Origin: Stictocephala bisonia
Taxonomy: Eukaryota > Arthropoda > Insecta > Hemiptera > Membracidae
Assembly (NCBI GenBank): GCA_035578905.1
Contig: JAQJVL010002630.1
Location: 1 to 64,000, forward strand
Length of the DNA: 64,000 nt
Reading direction: 5' to 3'
The translations under genes and the position numbers were made by a program. Numbering within the stretch: position 1 is the first letter of the stretch; every line of letters begins with the position of its first letter. The notes below the pieces were generated by a model, which did not search any database, was not told where the DNA came from, and was given only the letters and a program-made list of their open reading frames with translations. Below are positions 48,601-51,868 of this stretch, piece by piece.

Positions 48601-51410
48601 TAAACCTACATCTTCAAATTTAGTTTCATTTTAAAGTAGCCATTTTAACTAACAATAATAGCTGATCAGTCATATGTCCAAGACTGGCACGACCCGACAT
48701 CAGGCATCTAGCAGTTATTGTTATGCACCCGGTTTTTTTACATTATTAGTACAGTCTTGTGGGTTCTATAATATCTGCATATTATATTATTTATTCTAAA
48801 TATGCTTATATAAATTTTCAATCAAGAAAATTATTTGAAAAATGTATTTTTAAATTAATTGTGTTTTGATTATAACAATGTGACATTTCCATGGCTACAG
48901 TAAACTTTTAGTTTTTTACTTACACAAACATATGGATATACAGGATGTCCCGAAAGTAAAGTGCCAAACTTCGGGAAATGGTTATATAGATCAAACTAAA
49001 GAGAAAGTCAAGAGTAATTTTTTTTCTGAAAACGCTTTGTTTACCAGATATCCGCCATTTTGTTTTTTCACAAGTTGGATCACCCAATCTTTATGAAACT
49101 CGCTATGCATATTACAATAATAGAACCTATTTTAGAAAAACAATCAACTTGATCCAATTAAAAATTTGAAAATGATGACTACTTTAAATTTTTAAACGGA
49201 AATTGCACATTGACATTTGTCTCAGTTATATTTGGTCCGATCATAACTTTTTTGATACTGACAGATTAGTAATAAAATTATCTAACAAACCGTAATTTTT
49301 AGTATTTTTTGCCATTTTTCAACAATTTCCGTTTAAAAATGTTAAATGGTCTCCATTTTTAAACTTTAAATTGGATCAAGCTGATTGTATTTTCTAAAAT
49401 AGGTCTCTATTATTGTAACACCCATAGAGAGTTTCATAAAGATTGGTTGATCCAACTCAGATAAAAATTCTTTTGTGAAAAAACAAAATGGCGGATATTT
49501 GGTAAACAAAGTGTTTTTGGAAACAAAATTATTCTTGATTTTATATTTATTTTGTAGGGCTAATTTTCTCTTTATTTTGTAGGGCTAAAATTCTGGCTGA
49601 ATTATTCTTAGAAGTTCCTTTTGCGTTCATCCTTTTAGGAACCTCTTATTTTGAAAATTGTAATTTTTGAAAAAAATGGTGATGGGGTATTGCTTATATT
49701 TTGATTTTATTTAAATTTTTATTTTGTTATTTTTAATTTCTACCTAAGAGTTTCTTTGAACATATTTCAAACAGTCATGGTCAGAGTATAAACATTTTCA
49801 AACTTGACATTTTCATGCTAAAATTTACTCTGTTCTGCTATTGCTGGGTTATTGAATTTTATGATTTTTTACATCAATATATTCGTTTATTCTAGTTAAA
49901 GCGATCTTCCCGTTTCTTCAGTGGCTATCCAGAAAGTTAACCCTAGAACTGATGACTATATTTTCTCTAACCGATGAGCCATTTTTGAATATTTTAAAAG
50001 CATTCCTCTTAAAAATGATAAAAATTATAAATATCTACCTATATTTACCAAGTTCGATATCAATTTGTTTGTCTTGAGTTGTAGAGTAATAAAAAAGCAC
50101 TATCCTAAATAAAACTAATATTTATCGTATGTTACTAGTAAATTGAAAACAAACATTTTGTTTTTTAAAACAAAAACTTTACAAGACCAATAGGGCTACA
50201 TCAGACCCTAAACACCACATAAAAAAGTAAGATAGCCATTATGTTTTAAATGTGCTGAGTTCAAACATACTCTTTTATGAGTTCCTGAGCTCTCTGAGGA
50301 TCTTTTTAGGTATTGATTGTGGGTCAAAAACATAACATAATAACATATTTACAAATTCCAAATCACCTCTGGTGCCCGTTCAGCCGCCATTTTGTATTTT
50401 TTACAAATTATTAATACTATTTAACCTATAGAGTTCAAATTTGGTATACACAATAAGAAAACCAGATTCTTATTGAAATAAAAAAATATAAACCTATTTT
50501 AGTTATTTTCAAATTGGCGGCACTTTACATTTTTTATCCTTAATAACTTTTGAAAAAGTTAGGTATGCAAAAAAATCACAAGAATAACATTTTTGCTACG
50601 TAAAATGATGCAGGTTCCTAAAATCTATGGTAAATTTGTACTTTAATTCATTTGTATGACTTTACAAAGGATATCTACATAGTTGTGTTAACTACAACTA
50701 TTGTTAGTTAATGATAACTAACAATTAAAATATAGCAAAACTTTGAATAATGTTTTACTTTGTGATTACTGAAAGATTCCTTTTTGTTTTTCAGTGAAAT
50801 GAATACATTATATAAAAATTAATTTTCTTTAATTGTTAATGCTTACATATAACACAGTAAATATAACTCAAAAGCCCGTAAATTAAATGTTTACGAAAAT
50901 TTGAGTTTTATATTTATTTTTCACCATTTTCATAAATATGATCAAAATGACTATGTGCGACGAACAAAAAATTCGAGATTTATATTTATTTCTTGCATTT
51001 ATCATAAATTTGGTCAAAATAACTATGTGCAAAGGATAACATTTCTTAAATTACTTTGACTTATAGCGGGCTAAAAATTTACCAAAAGAGGCTACATACT
51101 ACAAAAATATTGACAGATTTAAAGTTAATTTAAAACAATGTTTAATTGATAAACCCATGTACAGTTTTGATGATATGAAATAATTAGTGTACTGTATAAT
51201 TTTATATCAAATTAATGTTTTAGGTTAAGACGTTTTTGTCATACAAGTTTTAACTTTTAACAGTCTGTTGGTGCCAGTCTATGTATACTAATGAATAAAG
51301 TTGTTTTCTTCATTCAACAGTAGTAATATTATAACAAAATACTTACAGTTTCTGATGTCAGAGATGAAGACAGCAAGCCCACGCATGCCATCTCCACGCA
51401 CAGCAGGCAT
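3519..51410 (-). CDS. AP-2alpha: AP-2 complex subunit alpha, 5' part of gene (8 coding exons)
   Basis: Alpha-adaptin is the large subunit of the AP-2 clathrin adaptor. It binds PtdIns(4,5)P2 and endocytic cargo at the plasma membrane and builds the adaptor core. The exons 51347-51410, 29857-30068, 23477-23565, 18359-18463, 16821-17052, 9460-9568, 7650-7800 and 3519-3687 join in phase into 377 residues starting [15 protein letters not shown]. All of this is the N-terminal alpha-solenoid trunk. A basic patch, Y52-Q-K-K-K-Y-V-C-K60, matches the known phosphoinositide site. Family blocks such as [18 protein letters not shown] and [19 protein letters not shown] are intact. All introns seen are GT-AG. 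The remaining trunk, hinge and appendage (about 560 residues) lie beyond base 1. Introns reach 21.3 kb and are full of transposons. Confidence 0.95.
3688..4641. other. Intron 7 sequence with a diverged direct repeat
   Basis: There is no coding signal. Two diverged stretches, about 4085-4140 and 4258-4315, share tgatctt-tatgaagttataaata and look like an old duplication with a spacing of about 175 bp. The rest is AT-rich unique-looking intron. Confidence 0.45.
4642..4840. repeat. Exact 100-bp tandem duplication
   Basis: 4642-4740 is repeated at 4742-4840 with a period of exactly 100 bp and almost no differences, so the duplication is recent. Each unit contains cagtaaaatctcaatagttg, which resembles the CAGTA-type termini of pogo/Tigger elements. 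The unit could therefore be a duplicated transposon end, but no matching opposite end was found. Confidence 0.9.
4841..7649. other. Intron 7 sequence, no gene
   Basis: Mostly AT-rich intron. A less AT-rich block at about 5750-6180 stands out from its surroundings and may be an old transposon remnant. It has no open frame I recognise and no visible terminal repeats. Confidence 0.4.
7650..7800 (-). CDS. AP-2alpha: AP-2alpha coding exon 7
   Basis: This exon covers residues about 271-320: [20 protein letters not shown], then [20 protein letters not shown] and SLIIHND. It completes an aspartate codon at its start and ends two bases into a serine codon. The acceptor is CAG at 7801-7803. The donor is GTTATA at 7644-7649, a weak match to the consensus. 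Confidence 0.94.
7804..8845. other. Intron 6 sequence, nothing recognised
   Basis: AT-rich non-coding sequence between exon 7 and a SINE. The stretch 8330-8600 is less AT-rich but has no open frame or repeat structure that I can identify. Confidence 0.4.
8846..9141 (+). mobile_element. tRNA-derived SINE, family A, near full length
   Basis: The head TTGGCCGGTAGCGTAGTTGG looks like a tRNA 5' half with a Pol III A box. A B box (AGTTCGATTCC) follows about 50 bp later. The body ends in a tail, actcatctactctcatcaca to gatcggcgtcttatgaataa, then A-rich (AATA)n. Closely similar copies lie on the minus strand at 45.5-45.8 and 46.7-47.0 kb, which confirms the repeat and its ends. Confidence 0.88.
9460..9568 (-). 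CDS. AP-2alpha: AP-2alpha coding exon 6
   Basis: This exon encodes [20 protein letters not shown] and [16 protein letters not shown], about residues 234-269, plus the first base of the next codon. It starts in phase 0 after the CAG acceptor at 9569-9571 and has a GTAAGT donor at 9454-9459. The YYFVPAPWL segment is one of the most conserved in the alpha trunk. Confidence 0.95.
9817..9890 (-). mobile_element. tRNA-like SINE head (fragment)
   Basis: Read on the minus strand, TAGCGGCCAAGCGG (A-box-like) is followed after about 45 bases by GGTTTGAATCC (B-box-like). The spacing suits a tRNA or a tRNA-derived SINE. The acceptor-stem halves do not pair convincingly, so a functional tRNA gene is unlikely. 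Confidence 0.5.
10051..10853. mobile_element. Non-autonomous hAT-like element
   Basis: The 803-bp segment begins CAGGGTGTCCAG and ends with the near-complementary CTGGACACCCTG (12 bp at 10842-10853, allowing one mismatch). ATAAC flanks both ends (10046-10050 and 10854-10858). This could be the surviving part of an 8-bp hAT duplication, but only 5 bp match. Repeats of attccctgac and tttccctga lie just inside both ends. The interior encodes nothing recognisable. The 108-residue frame across its 3' end is low-complexity. Confidence 0.7.
10980..11330 (+). repeat. Dispersed repeat R, copy 1
   Basis: This segment aligns by eye with 60590-60720 and 62700-63010. Shared blocks include ataac-ttat, a G/C-rich hairpin region (here gggcatcctgctgactgtcc) and atctcgagaaata with flanking sequence. 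It is diverged from the other copies. The class is unknown. Confidence 0.55.
11331..13532. other. Intron 5 sequence with one SINE-like head
   Basis: AT-rich intron. At about 11483-11560 on the plus strand, TGCCTGAGTGG (A-box-like) and GTTTGAATCC (B-box-like) suggest another tRNA-derived SINE head with a poorly preserved body. No protein-coding signal is visible in the rest. Confidence 0.45.
13533..14316. mobile_element. Foldback DNA element with minisatellite in the loop
   Basis: The outer arms, about 13533-13780 and 14040-14316, are diverged inverted repeats. Matching blocks are agtcaaaagtctggagac with agtcaaaattcttgagcc, gtgtagaacaaccaaa, and aacactatcatgaat. The loop at 13870-13985 holds about three degenerate units of roughly 36 bp resembling cctactcatacacgtacaat, akin to the larger minisatellite at 44 kb. 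The ends look Tc1-like, but I cannot fix a TA duplication. Confidence 0.65.
14429..16686 (+). mobile_element. piggyBac-superfamily transposon, apparently complete
   Basis: The 2258-bp element is flanked by TTAA at 14425-14428 and 16687-16690, the piggyBac target duplication. Its ends CACGTTCGCTGC and GCAGTGAACGTG are inverted repeats with 11 of 12 matches. GC-rich palindromic subterminal sequence lies just inside both ends (14447-14510 and 16500-16535), in contrast to the AT-rich intron. A single full-length transposase frame fills the middle. It sits in intron 5 of the host gene in the opposite orientation. Confidence 0.95.
14725..16341 (+). CDS. piggyBac transposase, full length, first acidic residue E for D
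   Basis: Transposase of 538 residues, comparable to the family (about 560-600). The N-terminus is Ser/Asp/Glu-rich and acidic (about 1-45). A DNA-binding and RNase-H-like core follows. The final 40 residues form a Cys-rich zinc-binding domain (DCRQC, CEAC and CPGAC groups). The catalytic positions are D300 in MDNYYNS and D400/D403 in GVDRGDM. The first conserved aspartate, in the family motif before the WRGR/FRGR block, is glutamate here (E223 in LSLEESM). The decayed relative at 19.8 kb keeps aspartate there. Glutamate could weaken or abolish catalysis. The frame is otherwise unbroken. The start is the first ATG in frame. Confidence 0.95.
   Translation: MASTSRKRAQRHVSDSSDSDTSVSCNEENGNTDNETFSTDSEDDCDYDITPPIWSIHTSGLKQIQFVREEKFLIPLPGTGKPIDFFNVLLDENILSIIVEHTNRNAVDVFTNNSKLTPKSRITKWKDITVNELRTFIGLFIHTGSIKLNRLNDYWKSHWLYSLTCFSRYMSRDRFLNILRCLHFKDPNAQYANERIAKIQQFVDYFNAKMENTYYLQRELSLEESMVLWRGRLLFRQYLKGKKHKYGIKLYTLSDPHGLILKFIIYCGVLDDLGGKGHAANVVLKLMENKLGVGHSLYMDNYYNSFDLTAKLLARDTYCTLRNDRKHNPKDVVAAVLKKGETIARYAEGVCIGKWRDKRVVTYFSSEYENEIVQSINKRNVMREKPLPIVKFNGFMKGVDRGDMMMAYYPVERKTLRWYKKIAMHIIHMLLLNSHLLYNTYNTNTGKHKISFYNFRMSVLEELLPKPAEPLVALPLRGTDYTLTTLGPRPGKPNWSQRKDCRQCRANGIRKQTKYVCEACLGSPALCPGACFDTFHKN
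16821..17052 (-). CDS. AP-2alpha: AP-2alpha coding exon 5
   Basis: This exon covers about residues 157-233: [20 protein letters not shown], through [20 protein letters not shown], to SLAVSRLSR. It begins by completing a glycine codon and ends in phase 0. The acceptor is TAG at 17053-17055. The donor GTACTT at 16815-16820 is a poor consensus match and borders the intron that holds the intact piggyBac. Confidence 0.95.
17218..17640 (+). mobile_element. SINE, family B
   Basis: A repeat of about 420 bp, also present on the minus strand at about 60775-61190 and as a piece near 33.6 kb. Shared blocks are gctaagtgttgtgga, a block around cagcgtccactcaatg, and a tail with tgactacactca and attcactgcccaca. 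The tail resembles that of SINE family A. It lies between exons 5 and 4. Confidence 0.6.
17641..18358. other. Intron 4 remainder, nothing recognised
   Basis: Very AT-rich, including a run of about 18 A at 18092-18109. No coding or repeat signal beyond simple sequence. Confidence 0.5.
18359..18463 (-). CDS. AP-2alpha: AP-2alpha coding exon 4
   Basis: This exon encodes [20 protein letters not shown] and [14 protein letters not shown], about residues 122-155. One base at its start completes the preceding arginine codon, and two bases at its end begin a glycine codon. The acceptor is CAG at 18464-18466 and the donor GTATGC at 18353-18358. It is too short to stand out as an open frame but matches the family throughout. 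Confidence 0.95.
18467..19806. other. Intron 3 sequence, nothing firm
   Basis: AT-rich. At 18940-19010, irregular copies of gattcgatgcaactcgat form a short degenerate repeat of the kind found inside some hAT elements, but no ends were found. An 81-residue frame at 18551-18796 has no recognisable motif. Confidence 0.4.
19811..21988 (+). mobile_element. Decayed piggyBac transposon
   Basis: TTAA at 19807-19810 and 21989-21992 flanks a 2178-bp element with ends CACATTTGCTGC and GCAGCAAACATG (10 of 12 inverted matches). The end motif resembles that of the intact piggyBac at 14.4 kb, so the two are related families. Its transposase gene is broken several times. Confidence 0.92.
20086..21682 (+). 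pseudogene. piggyBac transposase pseudogene
   Basis: Homologous along its length to the intact transposase at 14725-16341. The N-terminal acidic region starts [10 protein letters not shown], and [20 protein letters not shown] matches the equivalent region of the other copy. A frameshift near 20590 is followed by a new frame with [13 protein letters not shown], which keeps the first catalytic aspartate. Another break near 20930 precedes [17 protein letters not shown] near 21235 corresponds to the third acidic site and is followed by a stop. The Cys-rich C-terminus (NCRVC and following) is open at 21368-21682. The conserved order with scattered breaks indicates neutral decay. Confidence 0.9.
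21993..23476. other. Intron 3 sequence, possible coding remnant
   Basis: Mostly AT-rich. A short stretch at about 22400-22500 (plus strand) reads [20 protein letters not shown] in one frame and looks protein-like, but it has no start, no length and no family I can name. It may be a transposon remnant. Confidence 0.3.
23477..23565 (-). CDS. AP-2alpha: AP-2alpha coding exon 3
   Basis: This exon encodes [20 protein letters not shown] and QSIKNDLTS, about residues 92-120, plus two bases of an arginine codon. The acceptor is CAG at 23566-23568 and the donor GTAAAA at 23471-23476. It matches the conserved YLFISVLVN helix of adaptin trunks. Confidence 0.95.
23889..27037 (+). mobile_element. RTE-like non-LTR retrotransposon, nearly complete
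   Basis: The 3149-bp element is bounded by a 13-bp direct repeat, ATCTTATTATAAT, at 23876-23888 and 27038-27050, which I read as the target-site duplication. It has a short 5' leader (23889-24091), one long endonuclease-reverse transcriptase frame and almost no 3' UTR, ending in a GGAT-like tail (ggatatggatgga). Compact size and short repetitive 3' end are typical of RTE. The perfect duplication and open frame suggest a young insertion. Confidence 0.88.
24092..27010 (+). CDS. Endonuclease-reverse transcriptase (RTE-type), open over 972 codons
   Basis: Polyprotein for target-primed reverse transcription. The apurinic-type endonuclease comes first ([28 protein letters not shown] and a DGDHR segment near 24850). 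The reverse transcriptase follows with [33 protein letters not shown], and the catalytic FADD at 26231-26242. The C-terminal WLGHVKRMD and [12 protein letters not shown] blocks are common in RTE-like proteins. The frame opens after a TAG at 24089-24091. The first ATG, at 24233, lies inside the endonuclease domain, after its first conserved motif. The native start is therefore non-AUG, was lost, or depends on a different frame upstream. There are no stops up to 27008. Confidence 0.9.
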   Translation, partial: RREIAFKNKAKPRKDGSNGKDWKRNKLRFGTLNILTLTGKVEELVDVMRRRRVDLMGLSETKWRGSGEKDLRDGARLFWSGCENRMINGVAVVVSRRLRDMVEKVERISDRLILLTLKIEEQQLKVAQVYAPQTGNTQEEKSEFEEQLQDNLIGVNIVMGDLNAQVGSDRMGYEDVLGSFGYGNRNEEGRRLLDLCQRNGLAIGNSRFKKRTSHVITRYSWDLTTGSVIDYVLVDRSWGERLMDIKVIPSVALDGDHRLLVGVFRVAIKEMRVQKTIKRIKVWELQDREKLEQYKSAVAKKIPKTEGGEIDTEWELFRNTLVDTAGEICGKTAERRKERETSWWNESTKKAVREKNKAWRVWCETRSDEDKERYRTKKRECRRIVQEERDKAWNVFTEKLEEDVSGNKKMLYKMMRNKKRNTEGVRRMETENGDVVEDENGLKELWRNHFDSMLNMGTGQGDGEVTNKEELSKMERVTWKELEEAVKSMKKGKSPGPDGVTVEMITCLGPVGMQWLMRLLTSAWNSKKVPDDWGKSDIIALHKKGSKKICNNYRGISLLSHTMKIFERIILNRIKVGIEEALSEEQHGFRPGRSTVDLVFATRQLMEKHWEFNKRLVLVFIDIKKAYDSVKRTMVWESLREIGIGNTYIEWIKELYRVNKSRVRTIVGETEWFDVRRGLKQGSVLSPALFNVVMEIILRKVKLLVKSNVNVMIFADDIVIWGEDEEEIQQQLNCWNDQMKRRGLYISTEKSEVMVVGRDANLRQNITVEGKPLQLVNHFTYLGTVMTSDGRLDREITARLEKGARFYRSVKHLLWDRKVPRTAKTVMYKTYYRPALTYAAETWKMTEKEWSRIQAGEMAFLRAIKGRSRRDRIWNEEIREGLVNESLRVRIERSRIKWLGHVKRMDASRVPRRMEELAIVGRRPRGRPRVRWKDDVIGDIGRRGAQWNTICEEKLWEDRSRWRRLADTPTQD
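27083..29062 (-). mobile_element. Tc1/mariner element, DD41D (Visitor-like)
   Basis: TA at 27081-27082 and 29063-29064 flanks a 1980-bp element with terminal inverted repeats of roughly 110 bp beginning AAAAACAGCTG. The arms share tgttttacagcactaacc and neighbouring sequence with about 90% identity by eye. A broken transposase gene lies inside on the minus strand. The class is set by the catalytic spacing of the encoded protein. It lies just downstream of the RTE element. Confidence 0.88.
27599..28561 (-). pseudogene. DD41D transposase pseudogene
   Basis: The N-terminus [19 protein letters not shown] begins at 28561, with a frameshift soon after. A helix-turn-helix segment, [20 protein letters not shown], lies at about 28193-28387 and ends in an in-frame stop (28193-28195), probably from a tryptophan codon. 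The same frame reopens with [11 protein letters not shown] (first catalytic D), then QDGAPAHF (second) and [13 protein letters not shown] (third). Exactly 41 residues separate the last two aspartates. The C-terminus runs to 27599. All three catalytic residues survive. The gene is disabled by at least one stop and one frameshift. Confidence 0.85.
29065..29856. other. Intron 2 sequence, nothing recognised
   Basis: AT-rich, with a short (TA)n run at about 29480-29494 and a small GC-richer patch at 29630-29720 that has no identifiable role. Confidence 0.45.
29857..30068 (-). CDS. AP-2alpha: AP-2alpha coding exon 2
   Basis: This exon encodes residues 22-91, from [20 protein letters not shown] through [20 protein letters not shown] to NKYSEKQI. 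It contains the phosphoinositide-binding basic patch (K54-K56 and K60). The acceptor is TAG at 30069-30071 and the donor GTAAGA at 29851-29856. The 21.3-kb first coding intron lies upstream. Confidence 0.96.
30221..31612. mobile_element. Large foldback element, arms about 490 bp
   Basis: 30221-30710 and 31130-31612 are inverted repeats, roughly 85-90% identical by eye. Shared blocks include cttaagtcttgtccacatag, gtggtactctagtacttaaa and their complements. The loop of about 420 bp has no coding sequence. The right flank ends in caccctgtatatac near 31790, which may belong to the same element. The superfamily is unknown. Confidence 0.85.
32076..32119. repeat. Short imperfect hairpin
   Basis: aactattagtatgattaa and ttaatcatactactaatagt form an 18-bp stem with a 3-base bulge and a loop of about 5 bases. 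It lies in AT-rich intron with no adjacent gene. The likeliest source is a small MITE remnant or chance in AT-rich DNA. Confidence 0.6.
32120..33228. other. Intron 1 sequence, nothing recognised
   Basis: AT-rich. An 83-residue frame at 32475-32726 has no family signature and is probably chance. Confidence 0.4.
33229..33447. repeat. Near-perfect 219-bp palindrome
   Basis: The arms 33229-33333 and 33341-33447 are complementary except for about one substitution and a 2-base gap, around a 7-base loop (atacaaa). Each outer end reads tatattagagagatagg. The arm contains aaggtaagt, which looks like a splice donor on the plus strand. There is no coding content. Such close arm identity implies a recent origin or gene conversion between the arms. 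Confidence 0.93.
33600..33900 (+). mobile_element. SINE family B, diverged piece
   Basis: acccagctacttgggggctaag and tttgtggagattgta match the reverse complement of the family B copy at 60.8-61.2 kb. The rest is only loosely alignable. Confidence 0.45.
33901..37551. other. Intron 1 sequence with small repeat pieces
   Basis: 34782-34885 (plus) matches the tail of SINE family A (tgactacactcattcatcta onward). 34580-34660 is a GC-rich block with gaccgaggccgaaggccgag in otherwise AT-rich DNA. A segment with gtgcagaggtg recurs at 34645 and 35420. 36255-36345 begins cagtagaatccctattttcc and resembles a pogo/Tigger end, with no partner end found. No gene is visible. Confidence 0.45.
37652..39253 (+). 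CDS. LINE ORF1 protein, PHD finger plus coiled coil
   Basis: An open frame of 533 residues, probably the retrotransposon's RNA-binding or chaperone partner protein. The first 56 residues form a complete C4HC3 PHD finger: C6, C9, C20, C24, H29, C32, C53 and C56. From about 60 to 270 it is rich in E, K, L and N, with long helix-prone stretches likely to form a coiled coil ([20 protein letters not shown] and onward). At about 288-340 there are three tandem basic repeats built on [11 protein letters not shown]. The C-terminus is low-complexity and Asn/Thr-rich. ORF1 stays open although ORF2 downstream is broken. Function in transposition is inferred from position. Confidence 0.8.
   Translation: MSKYPCGVCTIGVKHKGILCTGSCSLWHHSKCLNWPDKKFSKLTKTEINNWKCDKCKTVNTTNLNTNSMSEATTNQAKNSSITEIEEKILKLDNIEETDLETSLSLAAEVGNALLTENHKLKQDLLDMTIKNSKLTLDNNEIRNIKEINFQSQIKELEEERDKILNKYNILVENLNNAENQLVKEKQIQNELRKIFEEQDREKEDTICKLLKHLQQLTNKNNTSPELTAIKNVDIQTSNSSITEPSTNGLILTDLAKIKNRQEQSEEIIRTLQEQMLSLMASIDHQTLQNLTRRDRQTPIKKLNKSLTGRDRQTPTKKLSKPLTGRGRQTPTKKLIKQGTLKKKNMVYSVSLQAAKYNSQINIASPTTSTHKKQNKTMTPTCNQTPHIEGNFYYSSETDISGHNLITQKKLNCISQLIDKKIPPSTAKICPNDEDIEQLFTKHINFYKNVNNSYLYNLSKLNRTPSQNYVSHTNESTANALENNLLETLTSEKSRQKQNTKTIEENCSKHNNITNTQTQSFLAMKRLPKEIHK
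39319..42731 (+). pseudogene. LINE ORF2 pseudogene (endonuclease and reverse transcriptase)
   Basis: The endonuclease is open at 39319-40068 ([34 protein letters not shown]). The frame then shifts and is stopped near 40410 and 40438. Connecting sequence to 40600 still reads as protein ([14 protein letters not shown]). After the MITE, reverse transcriptase pieces follow: [17 protein letters not shown] near 41200, [14 protein letters not shown] at 41440 and [12 protein letters not shown] near 41570. The longest frame, 41763-42731, starts before [20 protein letters not shown] and includes the catalytic YADD at 41919-41930. Several stops and one insertion make it non-functional. Confidence 0.88.
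40602..41050. mobile_element. Palindromic MITE inserted in the LINE
   Basis: The element is 449 bp. Its arms 40602-40819 and 40833-41050 pair almost perfectly around a 13-base loop. Ends begin atgagggagacaaaggtagt. Inside, cgacgtttcgatttggtaaa and its complement are conserved. It has no coding capacity. It splits ORF2 of the LINE, so it is younger than the LINE. I could not settle the target duplication. catcatta occurs on the left and again about 10 bases beyond the right end. Confidence 0.92.
42816..43984. other. Intron 1 sequence, nothing recognised
   Basis: AT-rich. An 86-residue frame at 43229-43489 and a 73-residue frame at 43518-43739 have no recognisable motif. There is a slightly GC-richer patch at 43100-43200. 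Confidence 0.4.
43985..44787. repeat. Two head-to-head arrays of a 36-bp G-quadruplex minisatellite
   Basis: 43985-44412 holds about 12 units of a 36-bp repeat with core cccacccgcccacccataca. 44415-44787 holds about 10 units of the same repeat in reverse orientation. Units vary by point changes, and left-array variants (cctacccatacaagtacaat) alternate with the standard unit. The G-rich strand of the standard unit reads GGGTGGGCGGGTGGG, a classic G-quadruplex motif with 1-base loops. It lies on the minus strand in the left array and the plus strand in the right. Because 36 is divisible by 3, open frames of about 240 residues cross the array on both strands. I regard these as by-products. It lies in AP-2alpha intron 1. 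Confidence 0.96.
45177..45370 (+). repeat. Related minisatellite with a 14-bp sub-array
   Basis: acccacccgcccatacaaga units resemble the 36-bp repeat. They run into five units of acacgcccatcaa plus T or A (45277-45350), with the last base alternating to give a 28-bp higher-order period. The block ends in catacagtggtacacatac, again like the 36-bp unit. It lies about 400 bp from the main arrays. Confidence 0.85.
45534..45810 (-). mobile_element. SINE family A, near full length
   Basis: Reverse complement of the copy at 8846-9141, with head (ccgaccaatt complement), B box and gacgccgatcgtcaagatat tail all present. It is highly similar by eye, so probably fairly young. It is flanked on its 3' side by AT-rich (TTTA)n. 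Confidence 0.88.
45865..46060 (-). mobile_element. SINE tail fragment, diverged
   Basis: aatgagtgtagatgaacgag and tagtcattgttactaactga match the tail part shared by SINE families A and B. Beyond the gcccaatagcccaggg block it resembles family B (60.9 kb) more than family A. Confidence 0.55.
46061..46737. other. Intron sequence with simple repeats
   Basis: A 62-residue minus-strand frame at 46118-46306 ([20 protein letters not shown], then [12 protein letters not shown]) looks protein-like, perhaps a transposon remnant, but I cannot assign it. An (ATT)n run lies at about 46320-46352, and TA/TG-rich simple sequence at 46445-46500. Confidence 0.35.
46738..47025 (-). mobile_element. SINE family A, near full length
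   Basis: Very similar to the copy at 45534-45810 over its whole length and in the same orientation, only 0.9 kb away. The tail adjoins (TTTA)n at 46738-46765. Confidence 0.88.
47026..48937. other. Intron 1 sequence, nothing firm
   Basis: AT-rich. Near 47360-47420 a short stretch reads [19 protein letters not shown] in one frame, which looks protein-like but is too short to assign. No repeats with clear ends. Confidence 0.35.
48938..49575. mobile_element. Foldback element, arms about 220 bp
   Basis: Arms at about 48988-49205 and 49322-49560 are inverted repeats. Shared blocks are ccgccattttgttttttcac, ccaatctttatgaaactc and ttgatccaatt with complements. The left flank starts acaggatgtcccgaaagtaa. 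Near the right end ctctttattttgtagggct is partly duplicated in tandem. It has no coding content. Confidence 0.8.
49576..51346. other. Intron 1 sequence near exon 1, nothing recognised
   Basis: AT-rich. aatttg-tcaaaat-actatgtgc occurs twice (near 50940 and 51010), a small diverged duplication. No coding signal. Confidence 0.4.
51347..51410 (-). CDS. AP-2alpha: AP-2alpha coding exon 1 with start codon
   Basis: This exon encodes [20 protein letters not shown] plus N and the first base of Cys22. The start is the ATG at 51408-51410, preceded by gggcaag. It matches the invariant N-terminus of the family. The donor is GTAAGT at 51341-51346. Just upstream, on the minus strand, TTTTCTAGCAG looks like a splice acceptor about 10 bases before the ATG, so an untranslated first exon probably lies further upstream. 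Confidence 0.95.
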
Positions 51411-51868
51411 CTTGCCCTTCTGCTAGAAAATCAAAGACATTTTAGGTCTACCATTTAATATTAATATTACATATAACAAATCCTTAGTGTTTATTTAATC
51501 TACTTAATTTAACATGTTCAAGTTAAGTAACACGTCATATTATAAATAGATCCTATACCCGCCTTTTAAACCATCTCTCTGTTTTGCATATTTAACAAGT
51601 TTTGAACGTAAATTTACATTTAAACTTTTCTGACTGAACTATCTAGTTCTTATCAACTTCTACATGCAAATTTTCTAGGTCACATGAATTATTCTATGTA
51701 TTCTAAATCTTCATTAGCTATTTGGGACAAGCTTCTATTTATCGGCAGTTAGATTAATACTAAAAATAAAAAAAAAAATAACAAATAGTTATATTTCGCT
51801 ACTTGTTGATAAGTGATAAGAAACTTAATATAATGGTGGTAAGGTCAGTATGGGAATATGCAAGCATA

